Below are positions 48,782 through 59,378 of a stretch of DNA of 64,000 nucleotides, piece by piece; the stretch's first letter is position 1, and each line of letters starts with the position of its first letter. A program made the position numbers and the translations under genes. The DNA is from Silvania confinis. Lineage in GTDB: Bacteria > Pseudomonadota > Gammaproteobacteria > Enterobacterales > Enterobacteriaceae. The DNA lies in NCBI RefSeq assembly GCF_025564085.1, contig NZ_JAMGZJ010000077.1, positions 434,001 to 498,000 on the forward strand, given 5' to 3'. The notes beneath the pieces are model-generated. The model saw only the letters and a program-made list of their open reading frames with translations, had not been told where the DNA came from and did not search any database.

Positions 48782-51628
48782 TTACACCCGCGTTTTCCTC
48801 ACCCGCTCGGCGTACACCGTCAGCGTCTGCTTTAACACGTCCAGCGTCACTGGTTTGGACAGGCAGCTGTCCATTCCCGACTCCAGACAGCGCTGCTTCT
48901 CTTCTGCCAGGGCGTTAGCCGTCACGCCCACCACCGGCAGCGTCAGGCCAAGCTGGCGAATACGCTGGGTCAGTCGATAACCGTCCATATTCGGCATGTT
49001 GACGTCGCTCAGGACAATGTCGATATGGTTTTTGCTCAACACGTTCAAGGCATCCACGCCGTCATTCGCCGTTTTACACTGATAGCCCAGCGAACCGAGC
49101 TGGTCAGCCAGCAGGCGGCGGTTGATCGGATGGTCATCGACCACCAGAATCATCATGTCTTCGTTCAGCGATTGCTCCGACTCCGGCGACGGCAGTGCGT
49201 TGCTGGTACCCCCGGCCTCCATTTCTACGCGATAAATTCGCGCAAGCAGAGCGATCAGCTCGTGCGGCGATGCCACGCTGTTCACCCACTCCCCATGAGC
49301 GTACTCCAGCGGAATACCGATATGGCGTCGGCAGAAGATCACCGCCGCTTTGCCCTGCCACGGCTGCGCCAGTTCATCGTCAGCGATTAACATATCTTCC
49401 GCATCCGGCGTTTGACCGGCGTATCGCGCCACGCGAATGCCGCTTTGGGTCAGCAGTGACTCGAGGAAGGTAAACAGCGATGCGTTATTGACCGCCAGCC
49501 AGCAGCGCTTGTCGCTCAGGCCTTCTGGCGATGCGTTGTCCGATGGCTGCGCGGCATACAGCGGAATACGGATGGTGAACTGGCTGCCCATGCCCGGCTC
49601 AGTATCTACCGAGATATCGCCGTCCATCATGCTAATCAGCTTTTCACAAATCGCCAGCCCCAGCCCGGTCCCCTGGAAGTTACGCTGCACCCCGGTACCC
49701 ACCTGGAAGAAGGGGTCGAACAGTTTAACCACCTCTTTGGCCGGAATACCCACCCCGGTGTCGCGCACCCGGATGCTCAGGTAGTCCCCTGCCCTGGACA
49801 CATGCATAACAATGCAGCCCATGTCGGTGAATTTAATGGCATTGCTGAGCAGGTTTGAAATGACCTGCTGGAGGCGCATCGGATCGCCCTCCAGCGTTAC
49901 CGGCACATCCGGTTCAATAAAGCAGTACAGCCCCAGCTGCTTACGCACCACCAGCGGCAGATAGTTGGCACTGATATGGCTCATCACCTCGCGCGGGGAG
50001 AATTCCCGCGGTTCAATTTTCAGCTGCTCCGATTCAATTTTCGAGAAATCGAGAATATCGCTGATGATTTTCAACAGCAGGCTGGAGGAGTTATTCATCG
50101 CCGTCACCAGACGATCGACACCCCGCGGCAGCTCTTTGGTTTGCAGCAGATCGAGGTTACCGATAATGCCATACAGCGGAGTACGCAGCTCATGGCTGAC
50201 GGTGGCGAGGAACATCGATTTCGACTGGCTGGCCTGCTCCGCGGCCTGGGCCATGTCCTGCAGTGACTCTTCCATTTTGACGCGCGCAGAGACGTCCACC
50301 AGTACGCAGATGGCCACGTTTTCGTTGCGATAGCGCGAATGGACAAAGCTGATTTGCAGATTGGTGTTGTTGCTGGTCAGCACATCGACAAAGTTGACCT
50401 GCTGACCACAAATAATTTGCGTCAGCCGCTGTCGGTCCTCATGGGTCAGCATGTTCAGGTAATTGTGCGCCAGCTCGTTACTCAGGATATTGGTCCCGTC
50501 GAGGGTGCGCAGAATGCAGATCCCAACCGGAGCAGAAGCGACTATCTTGCGGTTGAACTGCTCATGCTCTTCAAGTCGCTGGGCGTCGATCTCCGCCGGG
50601 ATAAAGATTTTACGCTCGTACATTCGCGCCAATGTGAACAGCGCCACCCCCACCAGCACGTTCAGCAGAACCGAGTTGAGGATCAACATGCGGATCCGTT
50701 CCAGCACCATATCCACTGGAACTGAGTAGACAATGCTCAGCGACGACGGCGGCAGGCTTTTTTTCAGCACCAGTTCGCGGAACCCGGACGTATAGCCAAA
50801 GAACGAGCGCTCCTGCATCCAGCGTGGATCGACCTTCAGGCGGCTTTCCGGCCCCACCAGTGAAATAAGGGAATGGCCATTTTCATCAAGGATGGTCACC
50901 CCCATTGGCAGCGTGCCCGGGGTGAAAAAGTTTTCCATGCGGATGGTTTGTTCTGTACCGAGCATCGCCTGCAGGCGGTTACCCAGATAGACCGGGGTCA
51001 GGGCATAGAAATACCCCACGCCCAGGCGCGGTCCCTGGCTTATCCAGAACAGATTATTGCCGCGCTCGTCCTGAGGTGCATCGCGGTATTTTACGATCCG
51101 CTCGTGCAGGCTTTTCAGCGCATTGTCGCGTTCCACCGGCATATCGCGCAGGCCAAAGTCGGCCATGCACAGGTTTTCGCTGCCAATCAAAAAGACACGG
51201 TTTAGATCGTAGGCGGCCGAGAAGTTATCGCGCCAGTAGCGCATAAACCACGCCAGCGACTCGAGGGAACCGCGCCAGGCATTGCCCATCACCGAGCAGT
51301 CGGAATCCGGGAACAGCGGCTCAAAGTTGGGCACATCGGCTTTGCTGTCGCGTCCACGCGTCGCCAGAATGCCGTTCTCCGCCGTCAGACGATTCTCGGC
51401 GATGTACTTGAGTTCCTTCATCACGTCCGAGGTGCGCTGGATATAGCGCTGGGACTGATCGAAGCTAAGATTAAATTCCTGACGGATCTCCGATTCCTTC
51501 TGGTGCAGGGCATTAACGATGTAAAACACCGAAAATAGGGCAATCAGCAGCCAGATCAGGAGCGCCAGCGCCCGAAAAAGATAACGAGAAACTTTCAGCG
51601 TGGTTCGAAAGGAGACGAGGTATTTCAA
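48782..51628 (-). CDS. rcsC: Hybrid sensor kinase RcsC
   Basis: A 948-residue hybrid histidine kinase at the top of the Rcs phosphorelay. Two helices (about 20-40 and 314-334) bracket a periplasmic domain. A PAS-like region follows, then the kinase core with the phospho-His in VSHELRTPLYG (about 479), an ATPase with DTGVGIPAKE and GTGLGLAI, an ABL-like region, and a C-terminal receiver with the phospho-Asp in VLSDVNMPNMDG (about 875). Length is within one residue of E. coli. It converges on rcsB. Confidence 0.96.
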   Translation of the reverse strand: MKYLVSFRTTLKVSRYLFRALALLIWLLIALFSVFYIVNALHQKESEIRQEFNLSFDQSQRYIQRTSDVMKELKYIAENRLTAENGILATRGRDSKADVPNFEPLFPDSDCSVMGNAWRGSLESLAWFMRYWRDNFSAAYDLNRVFLIGSENLCMADFGLRDMPVERDNALKSLHERIVKYRDAPQDERGNNLFWISQGPRLGVGYFYALTPVYLGNRLQAMLGTEQTIRMENFFTPGTLPMGVTILDENGHSLISLVGPESRLKVDPRWMQERSFFGYTSGFRELVLKKSLPPSSLSIVYSVPVDMVLERIRMLILNSVLLNVLVGVALFTLARMYERKIFIPAEIDAQRLEEHEQFNRKIVASAPVGICILRTLDGTNILSNELAHNYLNMLTHEDRQRLTQIICGQQVNFVDVLTSNNTNLQISFVHSRYRNENVAICVLVDVSARVKMEESLQDMAQAAEQASQSKSMFLATVSHELRTPLYGIIGNLDLLQTKELPRGVDRLVTAMNNSSSLLLKIISDILDFSKIESEQLKIEPREFSPREVMSHISANYLPLVVRKQLGLYCFIEPDVPVTLEGDPMRLQQVISNLLSNAIKFTDMGCIVMHVSRAGDYLSIRVRDTGVGIPAKEVVKLFDPFFQVGTGVQRNFQGTGLGLAICEKLISMMDGDISVDTEPGMGSQFTIRIPLYAAQPSDNASPEGLSDKRCWLAVNNASLFTFLESLLTQSGIRVARYAGQTPDAEDMLIADDELAQPWQGKAAVIFCRRHIGIPLEYAHGEWVNSVASPHELIALLARIYRVEMEAGGTSNALPSPESEQSLNEDMMILVVDDHPINRRLLADQLGSLGYQCKTANDGVDALNVLSKNHIDIVLSDVNMPNMDGYRLTQRIRQLGLTLPVVGVTANALAEEKQRCLESGMDSCLSKPVTLDVLKQTLTVYAERVRKTRV

Positions 51629-51734
51629 GGGGGCGAGGCTCCGCCGTCAGGGTCATAAGGAATGGGTTAAGGTAGCGGTAAATCACCGCCGTCGCAATGT
51701 TCGGTTGTCTGCAATTCAGCTGCGCGGCAAAAGA

Positions 51735-51757
51735 AAAGGGCCGGAAACCGGCCCTTT
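51735..51757 (-). terminator. gyrA terminator
   Basis: AAAGGGCCGG (51735-51744) pairs perfectly with CCGGCCCTTT (51748-51757) around AAA, 14 bases past the gyrA stop. The minus strand continues with TTCTTTTG. Confidence 0.88.
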
Positions 51758-51771
51758 ATCATCAGGAGACA

Positions 51772-54408
51772 TTACTCGGCGTCGTCGTCCGCCACATCGT
51801 CGTCGGTGTCGGCTTCTGGCGCGATTTCGTCGTCGCCTTCTGCCGCACTGCCGTCGATGGAATCGAGCTCTTCGTCATCCACCGGCTCAGCGACACGCTG
51901 CAGACCCACCACGTTTTCGTCTTCCGCAGTACGGATGAGGATCACGCCCTGAGTATTACGACCCACCACGCTGATTTCCGACACGCGAGTACGCACCAGC
52001 GTACCGGCATCGGTGATCATCATGATCTGATCGGTATCCGTCACCTGTACCGCGCCAACAACGGAACCGTTACGCTCGGTCACTTTGATGGAGATAACGC
52101 CCTGGGTGCCGCGAGACTTGGTTGGATACTCGGTCTCAGCGGTACGTTTACCGTAACCATTCTGCGTTACGGTCAGGATCGCACCATCACCACGCGGCAC
52201 AATCAGGGAAACAACACGGTCTTCACCCGCCAGTTTGATACCGCGCACGCCGGTCGCCGTACGACCCATTGCGCGCACTGCGCCCTCTTTGAAGCGCACC
52301 ACTTTACCGGCAGCAGAGAACAGCATCACTTCGTCGGAACCGGAGGTCAGATCCACGCCAATCAGTTCGTCGCCTTCGTTCAGGTTGACGGCAATAATGC
52401 CGGCAGAACGCGGACGGCTGAACTCGGTCAGGGCGGTTTTCTTCACGGTGCCGCTGGCGGTCGCCATAAAGACGTTCACACCTTCAGCATACTCGCGAAC
52501 CGGCAGGATTGCGGTGATACGCTCGTTCTGCTCCAGCGGCAGCAGGTTGACGATTGGACGTCCACGCGCGCCACGGCTTGCTTCCGGCAGCTGATAGACC
52601 TTCATCCAGTACAGACGACCGCGGCTGGAGAAGCAGAGGATCGTGTCATGGGTGTTGGCCACCAGCAGGCGGTCGATAAAGTCTTCTTCTTTAATGCGTG
52701 CTGCCGATTTGCCTTTACCACCACGACGCTGTGCTTCGTAGTCGGTCAACGGCTGATATTTCACATAGCCCTGGTGAGACAGGGTGACCACCACGTCTTC
52801 GCGGTTGATCAGATCTTCAATGTTGATATCAGAGCTGTTTGCGGTGATTTCAGTGCGACGCTCATCGCCAAACTGATCGCGGACCAGTTCCAGCTCTTCG
52901 CGGATCACTTCCATCAGACGATCGGCGCTGCCCAGAATGTGCAGCAGTTCAGCAATCTGTTCCAGCAGCTCTTTGTACTCGTCGAGCAGTTTTTCGTGCT
53001 CAAGGCCGGTCAGTTTCTGCAGACGCAGATCCAGAATTGCCTGGGCCTGCTGTTCAGTCAGGTAATACTGACCGTCACGCACGCCAAACTCGGGCTCCAG
53101 CCACTCCGGACGGGCAGCATCATCGCCCGCACGTTCCAGCATCGCGGACACGTTACCCAGCGCCCACGGCTGTGCGACTAATCCTGCTTTCGCTTCCGCA
53201 GGGGTTGGCGCACGACGGATCAGCTCGATGACCGGATCGATGTTAGCCAGCGCAACGGCCAGTGCTTCAAGGATGTGTGCACGGTCGCGCGCTTTGCGCA
53301 GTTCGAAAATAGTACGGCGAGTCACCACTTCACGGCGGTGACGCACGAACGCGCCGAGGATATCTTTCAGGTTCATGATCTTCGGCTGACCATGGTGCAG
53401 TGCCACCATGTTGATACCGAAGGAAACCTGAAGCTGGGTCAGGGAGTACAGGTTATTCAGTACCACCTCACCCACTGCGTCACGTTTGATTTCAATGACG
53501 ATGCGCATGCCGTCTTTATCAGACTCATCGCGCAGGGCACTGATACCTTCAATGCGTTTCTCTTTGACCAGCTCGGCAATTTTCTCGATCAGGCGCGCTT
53601 TGTTCACCTGATACGGAATTTCGTGGACGATGATCGTCTCACGGCCGGTTTTGGCGTCAGCTTCGACTTCGGCGCGGGCACGAATATAAATTTTGCCGCG
53701 ACCGGTGCGGTACGCTTCTTCAATGCCACGGCGGCCATTGATAATGGCGGCGGTCGGGAAGTCCGGACCCGGGATGTATTCCATCAGCCCTTCAATGCTG
53801 ATGTCTTCATCGTCGATATACGCCAGACAGCCGTTGATCACTTCTGTGATGTTGTGCGGCGGAATGTTGGTCGCCATCCCTACAGCGATACCGGACGAAC
53901 CGTTCACCAGCAGGTTAGGGATCTTGGTTGGCATCACTTCCGGAATTTTTTCCGTGCCGTCGTAGTTATCGACGAAATCAACGGTGTCTTTTTCCAGGTC
54001 GGCCATCAGCTCGTGAGCGATTTTCGACATACGGATTTCGGTATAACGCATCGCCGCAGCGGAGTCGCCATCGACCGAACCGAAGTTACCCTGACCATCA
54101 ACCAGCATGTAACGCAGTGAGAATGGCTGCGCCATACGTACGATGGTGTCGTACACCGCGGAATCACCATGAGGATGGTATTTACCGATTACGTCACCAA
54201 CGACACGGGCAGATTTTTTGTAGGCTTTATTCCAGTCATTGCCCAATACGTTCATGGCGTATAGTACGCGACGGTGTACCGGCTTAAGTCCATCGCGGAC
54301 ATCCGGTAGCGCACGGCCAACAATGACCGACATCGCATAATCCAGATAGGAGCTCTTAAGCTCTTCCTCGATGTTAACCGGTGTAATTTCTCTCGCAAGG
54401 TCGCTCAT
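51772..54408 (-). CDS. gyrA: DNA gyrase subunit A
   Basis: An 878-residue type II topoisomerase subunit that cuts and rejoins DNA during supercoiling. The catalytic tyrosine is Y122 (AAAMRYTEI). The quinolone-resistance region reads [13 protein letters not shown] with S83 and D87, the susceptible state. The GyrA box QRRGGKGK is present in the C-terminal pinwheel domain, and the tail is the usual long acidic one ([13 protein letters not shown]). It directly follows rcsC, without the ato genes of E. coli K-12, and diverges from ubiG. Confidence 0.98.
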   Translation of the reverse strand: MSDLAREITPVNIEEELKSSYLDYAMSVIVGRALPDVRDGLKPVHRRVLYAMNVLGNDWNKAYKKSARVVGDVIGKYHPHGDSAVYDTIVRMAQPFSLRYMLVDGQGNFGSVDGDSAAAMRYTEIRMSKIAHELMADLEKDTVDFVDNYDGTEKIPEVMPTKIPNLLVNGSSGIAVGMATNIPPHNITEVINGCLAYIDDEDISIEGLMEYIPGPDFPTAAIINGRRGIEEAYRTGRGKIYIRARAEVEADAKTGRETIIVHEIPYQVNKARLIEKIAELVKEKRIEGISALRDESDKDGMRIVIEIKRDAVGEVVLNNLYSLTQLQVSFGINMVALHHGQPKIMNLKDILGAFVRHRREVVTRRTIFELRKARDRAHILEALAVALANIDPVIELIRRAPTPAEAKAGLVAQPWALGNVSAMLERAGDDAARPEWLEPEFGVRDGQYYLTEQQAQAILDLRLQKLTGLEHEKLLDEYKELLEQIAELLHILGSADRLMEVIREELELVRDQFGDERRTEITANSSDINIEDLINREDVVVTLSHQGYVKYQPLTDYEAQRRGGKGKSAARIKEEDFIDRLLVANTHDTILCFSSRGRLYWMKVYQLPEASRGARGRPIVNLLPLEQNERITAILPVREYAEGVNVFMATASGTVKKTALTEFSRPRSAGIIAVNLNEGDELIGVDLTSGSDEVMLFSAAGKVVRFKEGAVRAMGRTATGVRGIKLAGEDRVVSLIVPRGDGAILTVTQNGYGKRTAETEYPTKSRGTQGVISIKVTERNGSVVGAVQVTDTDQIMMITDAGTLVRTRVSEISVVGRNTQGVILIRTAEDENVVGLQRVAEPVDDEELDSIDGSAAEGDDEIAPEADTDDDVADDDAE

Positions 54409-54554
54409 CTAACCGCTATCCCTCTACTGTATCCCGGATTCAAAGGTCGCAAATTATAACACAGCCATAGTGATAGAGGTAAACCAATACGGTTTATTCA
54501 CGCCAGCCAACTGATATACTCCCGGGTCTGAACAAAAAAGGAGTAAAAGCGCCC

Positions 54555-55283
54555 ATGAATGCCGAAAAAACGCCGGTGGTTCACAACGTTGACCATCAAG
54601 AGATCGCCAAATTTGAAGCCGTCGCCTCGCGCTGGTGGGATCTTGAAGGTGAGTTTAAACCGCTGCACCGTATTAACCCGCTGCGCCTCGGCTATATCGC
54701 CGAACGTTCCGGCGGCCTGTTCGGTAAAAAGGTGCTGGATGTAGGCTGCGGTGGCGGCATCCTGGCTGAGAGCATGGCGCGCGAAGGCGCAACGGTCATC
54801 GGACTGGATATGGGCTTTGAGCCGCTGCAGGTGGCGCGTCTGCATGCGCTGGAAAGCGGTATTCAGGTTGAGTATGTTCAGGAGACGGTCGAAGCGCATG
54901 CCCAGAAGTTCGCCCATCAGTATGACGTTGTCACCTGCATGGAGATGCTCGAGCACGTTCCGGATCCGCAATCGGTCGTGAGAGCCTGCGCGGAACTGGT
55001 GAAGCCGGGTGGACAGGTCTTCTTCTCGACCATCAACCGTAACGGCAAAGCGTGGCTGATGGCGGTGGTCGGTGCGGAGTATGTGCTGCGCATGGTGCCG
55101 AAAGGCACACACGACGTGAAAAAGTTCATCAAACCGGCGGAATTGCTGAGTTGGGTAGATCAGACCTGGCTCAAGGAGCAGCACATGACCGGCCTGCATT
55201 ACAATCCGTTAACGGACAAGTTCAAACTGGCACCGGGTGTGGATGTTAACTACATGCTGCACACAACCGCAAAAAAAGACTAA
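54555..55283 (+). CDS. ubiG: Ubiquinone O-methyltransferase UbiG
   Basis: A 242-residue SAM-dependent enzyme carrying out both O-methylations of ubiquinone synthesis. The SAM motif is [19 protein letters not shown] (about residues 58-76), with [12 protein letters not shown] as the post-motif. The start [20 protein letters not shown] fits the family. It diverges from gyrA over a 146-bp gap, as in E. coli. Confidence 0.96.
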   Translation: MNAEKTPVVHNVDHQEIAKFEAVASRWWDLEGEFKPLHRINPLRLGYIAERSGGLFGKKVLDVGCGGGILAESMAREGATVIGLDMGFEPLQVARLHALESGIQVEYVQETVEAHAQKFAHQYDVVTCMEMLEHVPDPQSVVRACAELVKPGGQVFFSTINRNGKAWLMAVVGAEYVLRMVPKGTHDVKKFIKPAELLSWVDQTWLKEQHMTGLHYNPLTDKFKLAPGVDVNYMLHTTAKKD

Positions 55284-55534
55284 CGTCAGTACTTGCTTTT
55301 CTAAAGATTGCGCAGCATCCGTTGCGCAATTCTCTCCTCGCGATGAAGAAATCAGCACTCGATCAAATTTTCGATTTTTTTTGCTGAATATTGACATCTC
55401 GTCCAGGCCTTACAGTACGTGGACTTAGCCTTTATTACGCTTTAGCAACCTGAATTTAACTTCAAAAGCAACTCTTGTGCTGAAAAGAATCCTTACTAGA
55501 ATACTCACCATCTTGCGTTATTCTTATCGTAAAA

Positions 55535-55550
55535 CCCCTACATATAGTAT
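55535..55550 (+). promoter_or_regulatory. NrdR box of nrdAB
   Basis: CCCCTACATATAGTAT agrees with the NrdR consensus ACACTATATATAGTGT at 12 of 16 positions and directly precedes the DnaA boxes, as in E. coli. The partner box about 31 bases upstream is weak. Confidence 0.65.
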
Positions 55551-55574
55551 TTATCCACAGCAGTCTGTGGATAA
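55551..55574. promoter_or_regulatory. Pair of DnaA boxes upstream of nrdA
   Basis: TTATCCACA (55551-55559) and the inverted TGTGGATAA (55566-55574) are two perfect consensus DnaA boxes six bases apart. In E. coli DnaA bound here adjusts nrdAB transcription to the replication cycle. Confidence 0.9.
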
Positions 55575-55616
55575 GCGGGGGATATTTTCTTTTTTCACGG
55601 ACAGGTAAAAACCCAC

Positions 55617-57902
55617 ATGAATCAGAGTCTGCTGGTGACAAAGCGCGACGGTGCTACCGAGCGTATCAATCTGGACAAAATCCATCGTGTTCTCGACTGG
55701 GCAGCAGAAGGACTGAATAACGTATCAATTTCTCAGGTTGAACTGCGATCCCATATCCAGTTCTATGACGGCATTAAAACCTCTGATATCCACGAAACCA
55801 TCATCAAAGCCGCGGCCGATCTGATCTCCCGCGATGCACCGGATTATCAGTACCTCGCAGCCCGTCTGGCGATTTTCCACCTGCGTAAAAAAGCGTACGG
55901 CCAGTTTGAGCCGCCAGCGCTGTTCGATCATGTGGTGAAAATGGTTGAGTTGGGCAAATATGACACGCATCTGCTGGAAGACTACACGGAAGAAGAGTTC
56001 AAGCAGATGGACGGGTTTATCGATCACTGGCGTGATATGAATTTCTCCTACGCGGCGGTGAAGCAGCTCGAAGGCAAATACCTGGTGCAGAACCGCGTCA
56101 CCGGTGAGATCTACGAGAGCGCTCAGTTCCTGTACATCCTGGTCGCGGCCTGCCTGTTCTCGGGCTACCCACGCGACACCCGCCTGACCTACGTGAAGCG
56201 GTTCTATGACGCGGTCTCTACCTTTAAAATTTCGCTGCCAACGCCGATCATGTCCGGCGTGCGTACTCCAACACGTCAGTTCAGCTCCTGCGTGCTGATC
56301 GAGTGCGGCGATAGCCTCGACTCCATCAACGCCACCTCCAGCGCGATTGTGAAATACGTTTCCCAGCGTGCCGGTATCGGCATCAATGCCGGTCGCATTC
56401 GTGCGCTGGGCAGCCCAATCCGTGGCGGTGAAGCGTTCCATACCGGCTGTATTCCGTTCTACAAACACTTCCAGACCGCAGTGAAGTCCTGCTCCCAGGG
56501 CGGCGTGCGTGGCGGTGCTGCGACCCTGTTCTATCCGATGTGGCATCTGGAAGTTGAAAGCCTGCTGGTGTTAAAAAACAACCGTGGCGTGGAAGGCAAC
56601 CGCGTGCGCCACATGGATTACGGCGTGCAGATCAACAAGCTGATGTACACCCGCCTGCTGAAAGGCGACGACATCACGCTGTTCAGCCCATCCGACGTGC
56701 CTGGCCTGTATGATGCCTTCTTCGCCGATCAGGACAAATTTGAACGTCTGTACGTGCAGTACGAAAACGACGACAGCATCCGTAAGCAGCGTGTGAAAGC
56801 CGTTGAACTGTTCTCCCTGATGATGCAGGAACGTGCGTCGACCGGTCGTATCTACATTCAGAACGTCGATCACTGCAACACCCACAGCCCGTTCGATCCA
56901 GCTGTTGCGCCGGTGCGCCAGTCCAACCTGTGTCTGGAAATCGCCCTGCCGACCAAACCGCTGGACGATGTGAACGACGAGAGCGGCGAAATCGCGCTCT
57001 GTACGCTGTCAGCCTTTAACCTCGGTGCTATTAAGAGCCTGGATGAGCTGGAAGAACTGGCGGTGCTGGCGGTACGTGCGCTGGATGCCCTGCTGGACTA
57101 TCAGGATTACCCAATCCCGGCGGCAAAACGCGGGGCAATGGGGCGTCGTACGCTGGGTATTGGCGTGATTAACTATGCCTACTGGCTGGCGAAAAACGGT
57201 AAGCGTTATTCCGACGGCAGCGCCAACAATCTGACGCACCAGACCTTTGAAGCTATTCAGTATTATCTGCTGAAAGCCTCTAACGAACTGGCAAAAGAGC
57301 AAGGCGCTTGCCCGTGGTTCAATGAAACCACTTACGCCAAAGGCGTGATGCCAATTGACACTTACAAGAAAGACCTGGATGCGATCGTCAATGAGCCGCT
57401 GCATCTTGACTGGAATGGACTGCGTGAGTCGATTCAGACGCACGGTCTGCGTAACTCCACGCTCTCTGCCCTGATGCCGTCCGAGACCTCCTCGCAGATC
57501 TCTAACGCCACCAACGGTATTGAGCCACCGCGCGGTCATGTCAGCATCAAAGCGTCGAAAGATGGGATCCTGCGTCAGGTGGTGCCGGACTATGAACTGC
57601 TGAAGAACAACTATGAACTGCTGTGGGAAATGCCGAATAACGACGGCTATCTGCAGCTGGTTGGCATCATGCAGAAATTCATCGACCAGTCTATCTCGGC
57701 GAACACCAACTACGATCCATCCCGCTTCTCGTCTGGGAAAGTGCCGATGCAGCAGTTGCTGAAAGACCTGCTCACCGCCTATAAGTTTGGTGTGAAGACC
57801 CTGTACTATCAAAACACCCGCGACGGTGCAGAAGATGCGCAGGGCGATCTGGTGCCTTCTATTCAGGACGACGGCTGCGAAAGCGGCGCATGTAAGATTT
57901 AA
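55617..57902 (+). CDS. nrdA: Class Ia ribonucleoside-diphosphate reductase alpha subunit
   Basis: A 761-residue catalytic subunit that makes deoxyribonucleotides. An N-terminal ATP-cone (residues ~5-95) senses dATP and ATP. Active-site cysteines lie in FSSCVLIECGDS, QSNLCLEIALP (radical Cys) and EIALCTLSAFNLG. The redox shuttle pair sits in the C-terminal DGCESGACKI. Length equals E. coli NrdA. It is co-transcribed with nrdB and yfaE, with a REP element in the nrdA-nrdB gap. Confidence 0.98.
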   Translation: MNQSLLVTKRDGATERINLDKIHRVLDWAAEGLNNVSISQVELRSHIQFYDGIKTSDIHETIIKAAADLISRDAPDYQYLAARLAIFHLRKKAYGQFEPPALFDHVVKMVELGKYDTHLLEDYTEEEFKQMDGFIDHWRDMNFSYAAVKQLEGKYLVQNRVTGEIYESAQFLYILVAACLFSGYPRDTRLTYVKRFYDAVSTFKISLPTPIMSGVRTPTRQFSSCVLIECGDSLDSINATSSAIVKYVSQRAGIGINAGRIRALGSPIRGGEAFHTGCIPFYKHFQTAVKSCSQGGVRGGAATLFYPMWHLEVESLLVLKNNRGVEGNRVRHMDYGVQINKLMYTRLLKGDDITLFSPSDVPGLYDAFFADQDKFERLYVQYENDDSIRKQRVKAVELFSLMMQERASTGRIYIQNVDHCNTHSPFDPAVAPVRQSNLCLEIALPTKPLDDVNDESGEIALCTLSAFNLGAIKSLDELEELAVLAVRALDALLDYQDYPIPAAKRGAMGRRTLGIGVINYAYWLAKNGKRYSDGSANNLTHQTFEAIQYYLLKASNELAKEQGACPWFNETTYAKGVMPIDTYKKDLDAIVNEPLHLDWNGLRESIQTHGLRNSTLSALMPSETSSQISNATNGIEPPRGHVSIKASKDGILRQVVPDYELLKNNYELLWEMPNNDGYLQLVGIMQKFIDQSISANTNYDPSRFSSGKVPMQQLLKDLLTAYKFGVKTLYYQNTRDGAEDAQGDLVPSIQDDGCESGACKI

Positions 57903-57908
57903 TGTAAA

Positions 57909-57939
57909 TGCCGGGTAGCGCTTCGCTTACCCGGCCTAC
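57909..57939. repeat. REP element between nrdA and nrdB
   Basis: TGCCGGGTAGCG-CTTCG-CTTACCCGGCCTAC is a REP-type palindrome starting six bases after the nrdA stop and inside the nrd operon. It could stabilise the nrdA part of the transcript. Confidence 0.8.
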
Positions 57940-57983
57940 GATTTTGTTTGTCTGACTGACAAAATCTCTCACAGGACACACTC

Positions 57984-59114
57984 ATGGCATACACCACCTT
58001 TTCACAGACGAAAAACGACCAGCTCAAAGAGCCGATGTTCTTCGGCCAGCCGGTTAACGTGGCGCGCTACGATCAGCAAAAATATGACATCTTCGAAAAG
58101 CTGATTGAAAAGCAACTCTCCTTCTTCTGGCGTCCGGAAGAGGTTGATGTTTCTCGCGACCGCATCGACTTCCAGGCCCTGCCAGAGCATGAAAAGCATA
58201 TCTTCCTCAGCAACCTGAAATATCAGACGCTGCTGGACTCTATCCAGGGACGTAGCCCGAACGTGGCGCTGCTGCCGTTGATCTCTATTCCAGAGCTGGA
58301 AACCTGGGTTGAAACCTGGGCGTTCTCAGAGACCATCCACTCCCGCTCCTACACCCATATCATCCGTAACATCGTTAACGATCCGGCAATCGTGTTTGAC
58401 GATATCGTGACCAACGATCAGATCCTGAAGCGTGCCCAGGGTATTGCACACTACTACGACGATCTGATTGAGATGACCAGCTACTGGCATCTGCTGGGTG
58501 AAGGCACGCACACTGTCAACGGCAAAACCGTGACCGTGAACCTGCGTGAATTGAAGAAGAAACTGTACCTGTGCCTGATGAGCGTGAATGCGTTGGAAGC
58601 GATCCGCTTCTACGTTAGCTTCGCCTGCTCCTTCGCCTTTGCTGAACGCGAGCTGATGGAAGGGAACGCCAAAATCATCCGCCTGATCGCCCGCGATGAA
58701 GCCCTGCACCTGACCGGTACCCAGCATATGCTGAACCTGCTGCGCAGCGGCGTGGATGACCCGGAAATGGCTGAAATCGCTGAAGAGTGCAAACAGGCGA
58801 GCTATGACCTGTTTGTTGAAGCGGCAGTGCAGGAAAAAGAGTGGGCAGAATACCTGTTCCAGGACGGTTCAATGATCGGCCTGAACAAAGACATTCTCTG
58901 CCAGTACATTGATTACATCACCAATATCCGCATGCAGGCGGTAGGACTGGATCTGCCGTTCCAGACTCGCTCCAACCCTATTCCGTGGATCAACACCTGG
59001 CTGGTGTCGGATAACGTGCAGGTTGCGCCGCAGGAAGTGGAAGTGAGCTCTTACCTGGTCGGTCAGATTGATGCTGAAGTCAACACTGACGATCTGAGCA
59101 GCTTCGAGCTCTGA
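57984..59114 (+). CDS. nrdB: Class Ia ribonucleoside-diphosphate reductase beta subunit
   Basis: A 376-residue di-iron protein that generates the stable tyrosyl radical for NrdA. The radical tyrosine is Y123 here (Y122 without Met) in [11 protein letters not shown]. Iron ligands are visible in [28 protein letters not shown] and [13 protein letters not shown]. The C-terminal tail DLSSFEL docks to NrdA. It overlaps yfaE by one base. Confidence 0.98.
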   Translation: MAYTTFSQTKNDQLKEPMFFGQPVNVARYDQQKYDIFEKLIEKQLSFFWRPEEVDVSRDRIDFQALPEHEKHIFLSNLKYQTLLDSIQGRSPNVALLPLISIPELETWVETWAFSETIHSRSYTHIIRNIVNDPAIVFDDIVTNDQILKRAQGIAHYYDDLIEMTSYWHLLGEGTHTVNGKTVTVNLRELKKKLYLCLMSVNALEAIRFYVSFACSFAFAERELMEGNAKIIRLIARDEALHLTGTQHMLNLLRSGVDDPEMAEIAEECKQASYDLFVEAAVQEKEWAEYLFQDGSMIGLNKDILCQYIDYITNIRMQAVGLDLPFQTRSNPIPWINTWLVSDNVQVAPQEVEVSSYLVGQIDAEVNTDDLSSFEL

Positions 59115-59368
59115 TGAGCCGCGTGACCCTTCGTCTTTCTGGCACAGAACTCCTGTGCCAGGAAGAGCATCCCTCTCTGCTGATTGCGCTAGAATCCCAC
59201 CAGGTCGAAGTCGAATACCAGTGCCGCGAAGGCTACTGCGGCTCCTGCCGCTGCCGGCTGATCGCGGGCCAGGTTGACTGGCTCACCGAACCGCTGGCGT
59301 TTATCAGCGAAGGGGAAATTTTGCCCTGCTGCTGCCGGGCAAAAGGCGATATCGAAATCGAGATGTAA
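59114..59368 (+). CDS. yfaE: 2Fe-2S ferredoxin YfaE
   Basis: An 84-residue plant-type ferredoxin that helps assemble and repair the NrdB diferric-tyrosyl cofactor. Cluster cysteines lie in CREGYCGSCRCRL and the later PCCCRAKG. Its ATG uses the final A of the nrdB TGA, so translation is coupled. The next gene, yfaY, faces it only 10 bases on, where E. coli K-12 has inaA and the glp genes. Confidence 0.95.
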   Translation: MSRVTLRLSGTELLCQEEHPSLLIALESHQVEVEYQCREGYCGSCRCRLIAGQVDWLTEPLAFISEGEILPCCCRAKGDIEIEM

Positions 59369-59378
59369 CCCACTGCGA

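Larger units (their letters stand above)
55284..55616. other. ubiG-nrdA intergenic control region
   Basis: In this 333-bp gap a hairpin ATTGCGCA/TGCGCAAT (55307-55330) lies just past ubiG, without a good U-tract. The right third carries the NrdR-like box and two DnaA boxes of the nrdA promoter. There is no yfaL autotransporter gene here, unlike E. coli K-12. Confidence 0.6.

Noticed and set aside
51697..53181. A 494-codon open frame on the + strand opposite gyrA
   Set aside because: It is antisense to the highly conserved gyrA coding sequence, has no recognisable domain, and its composition is what a reversed GC-rich gene produces.
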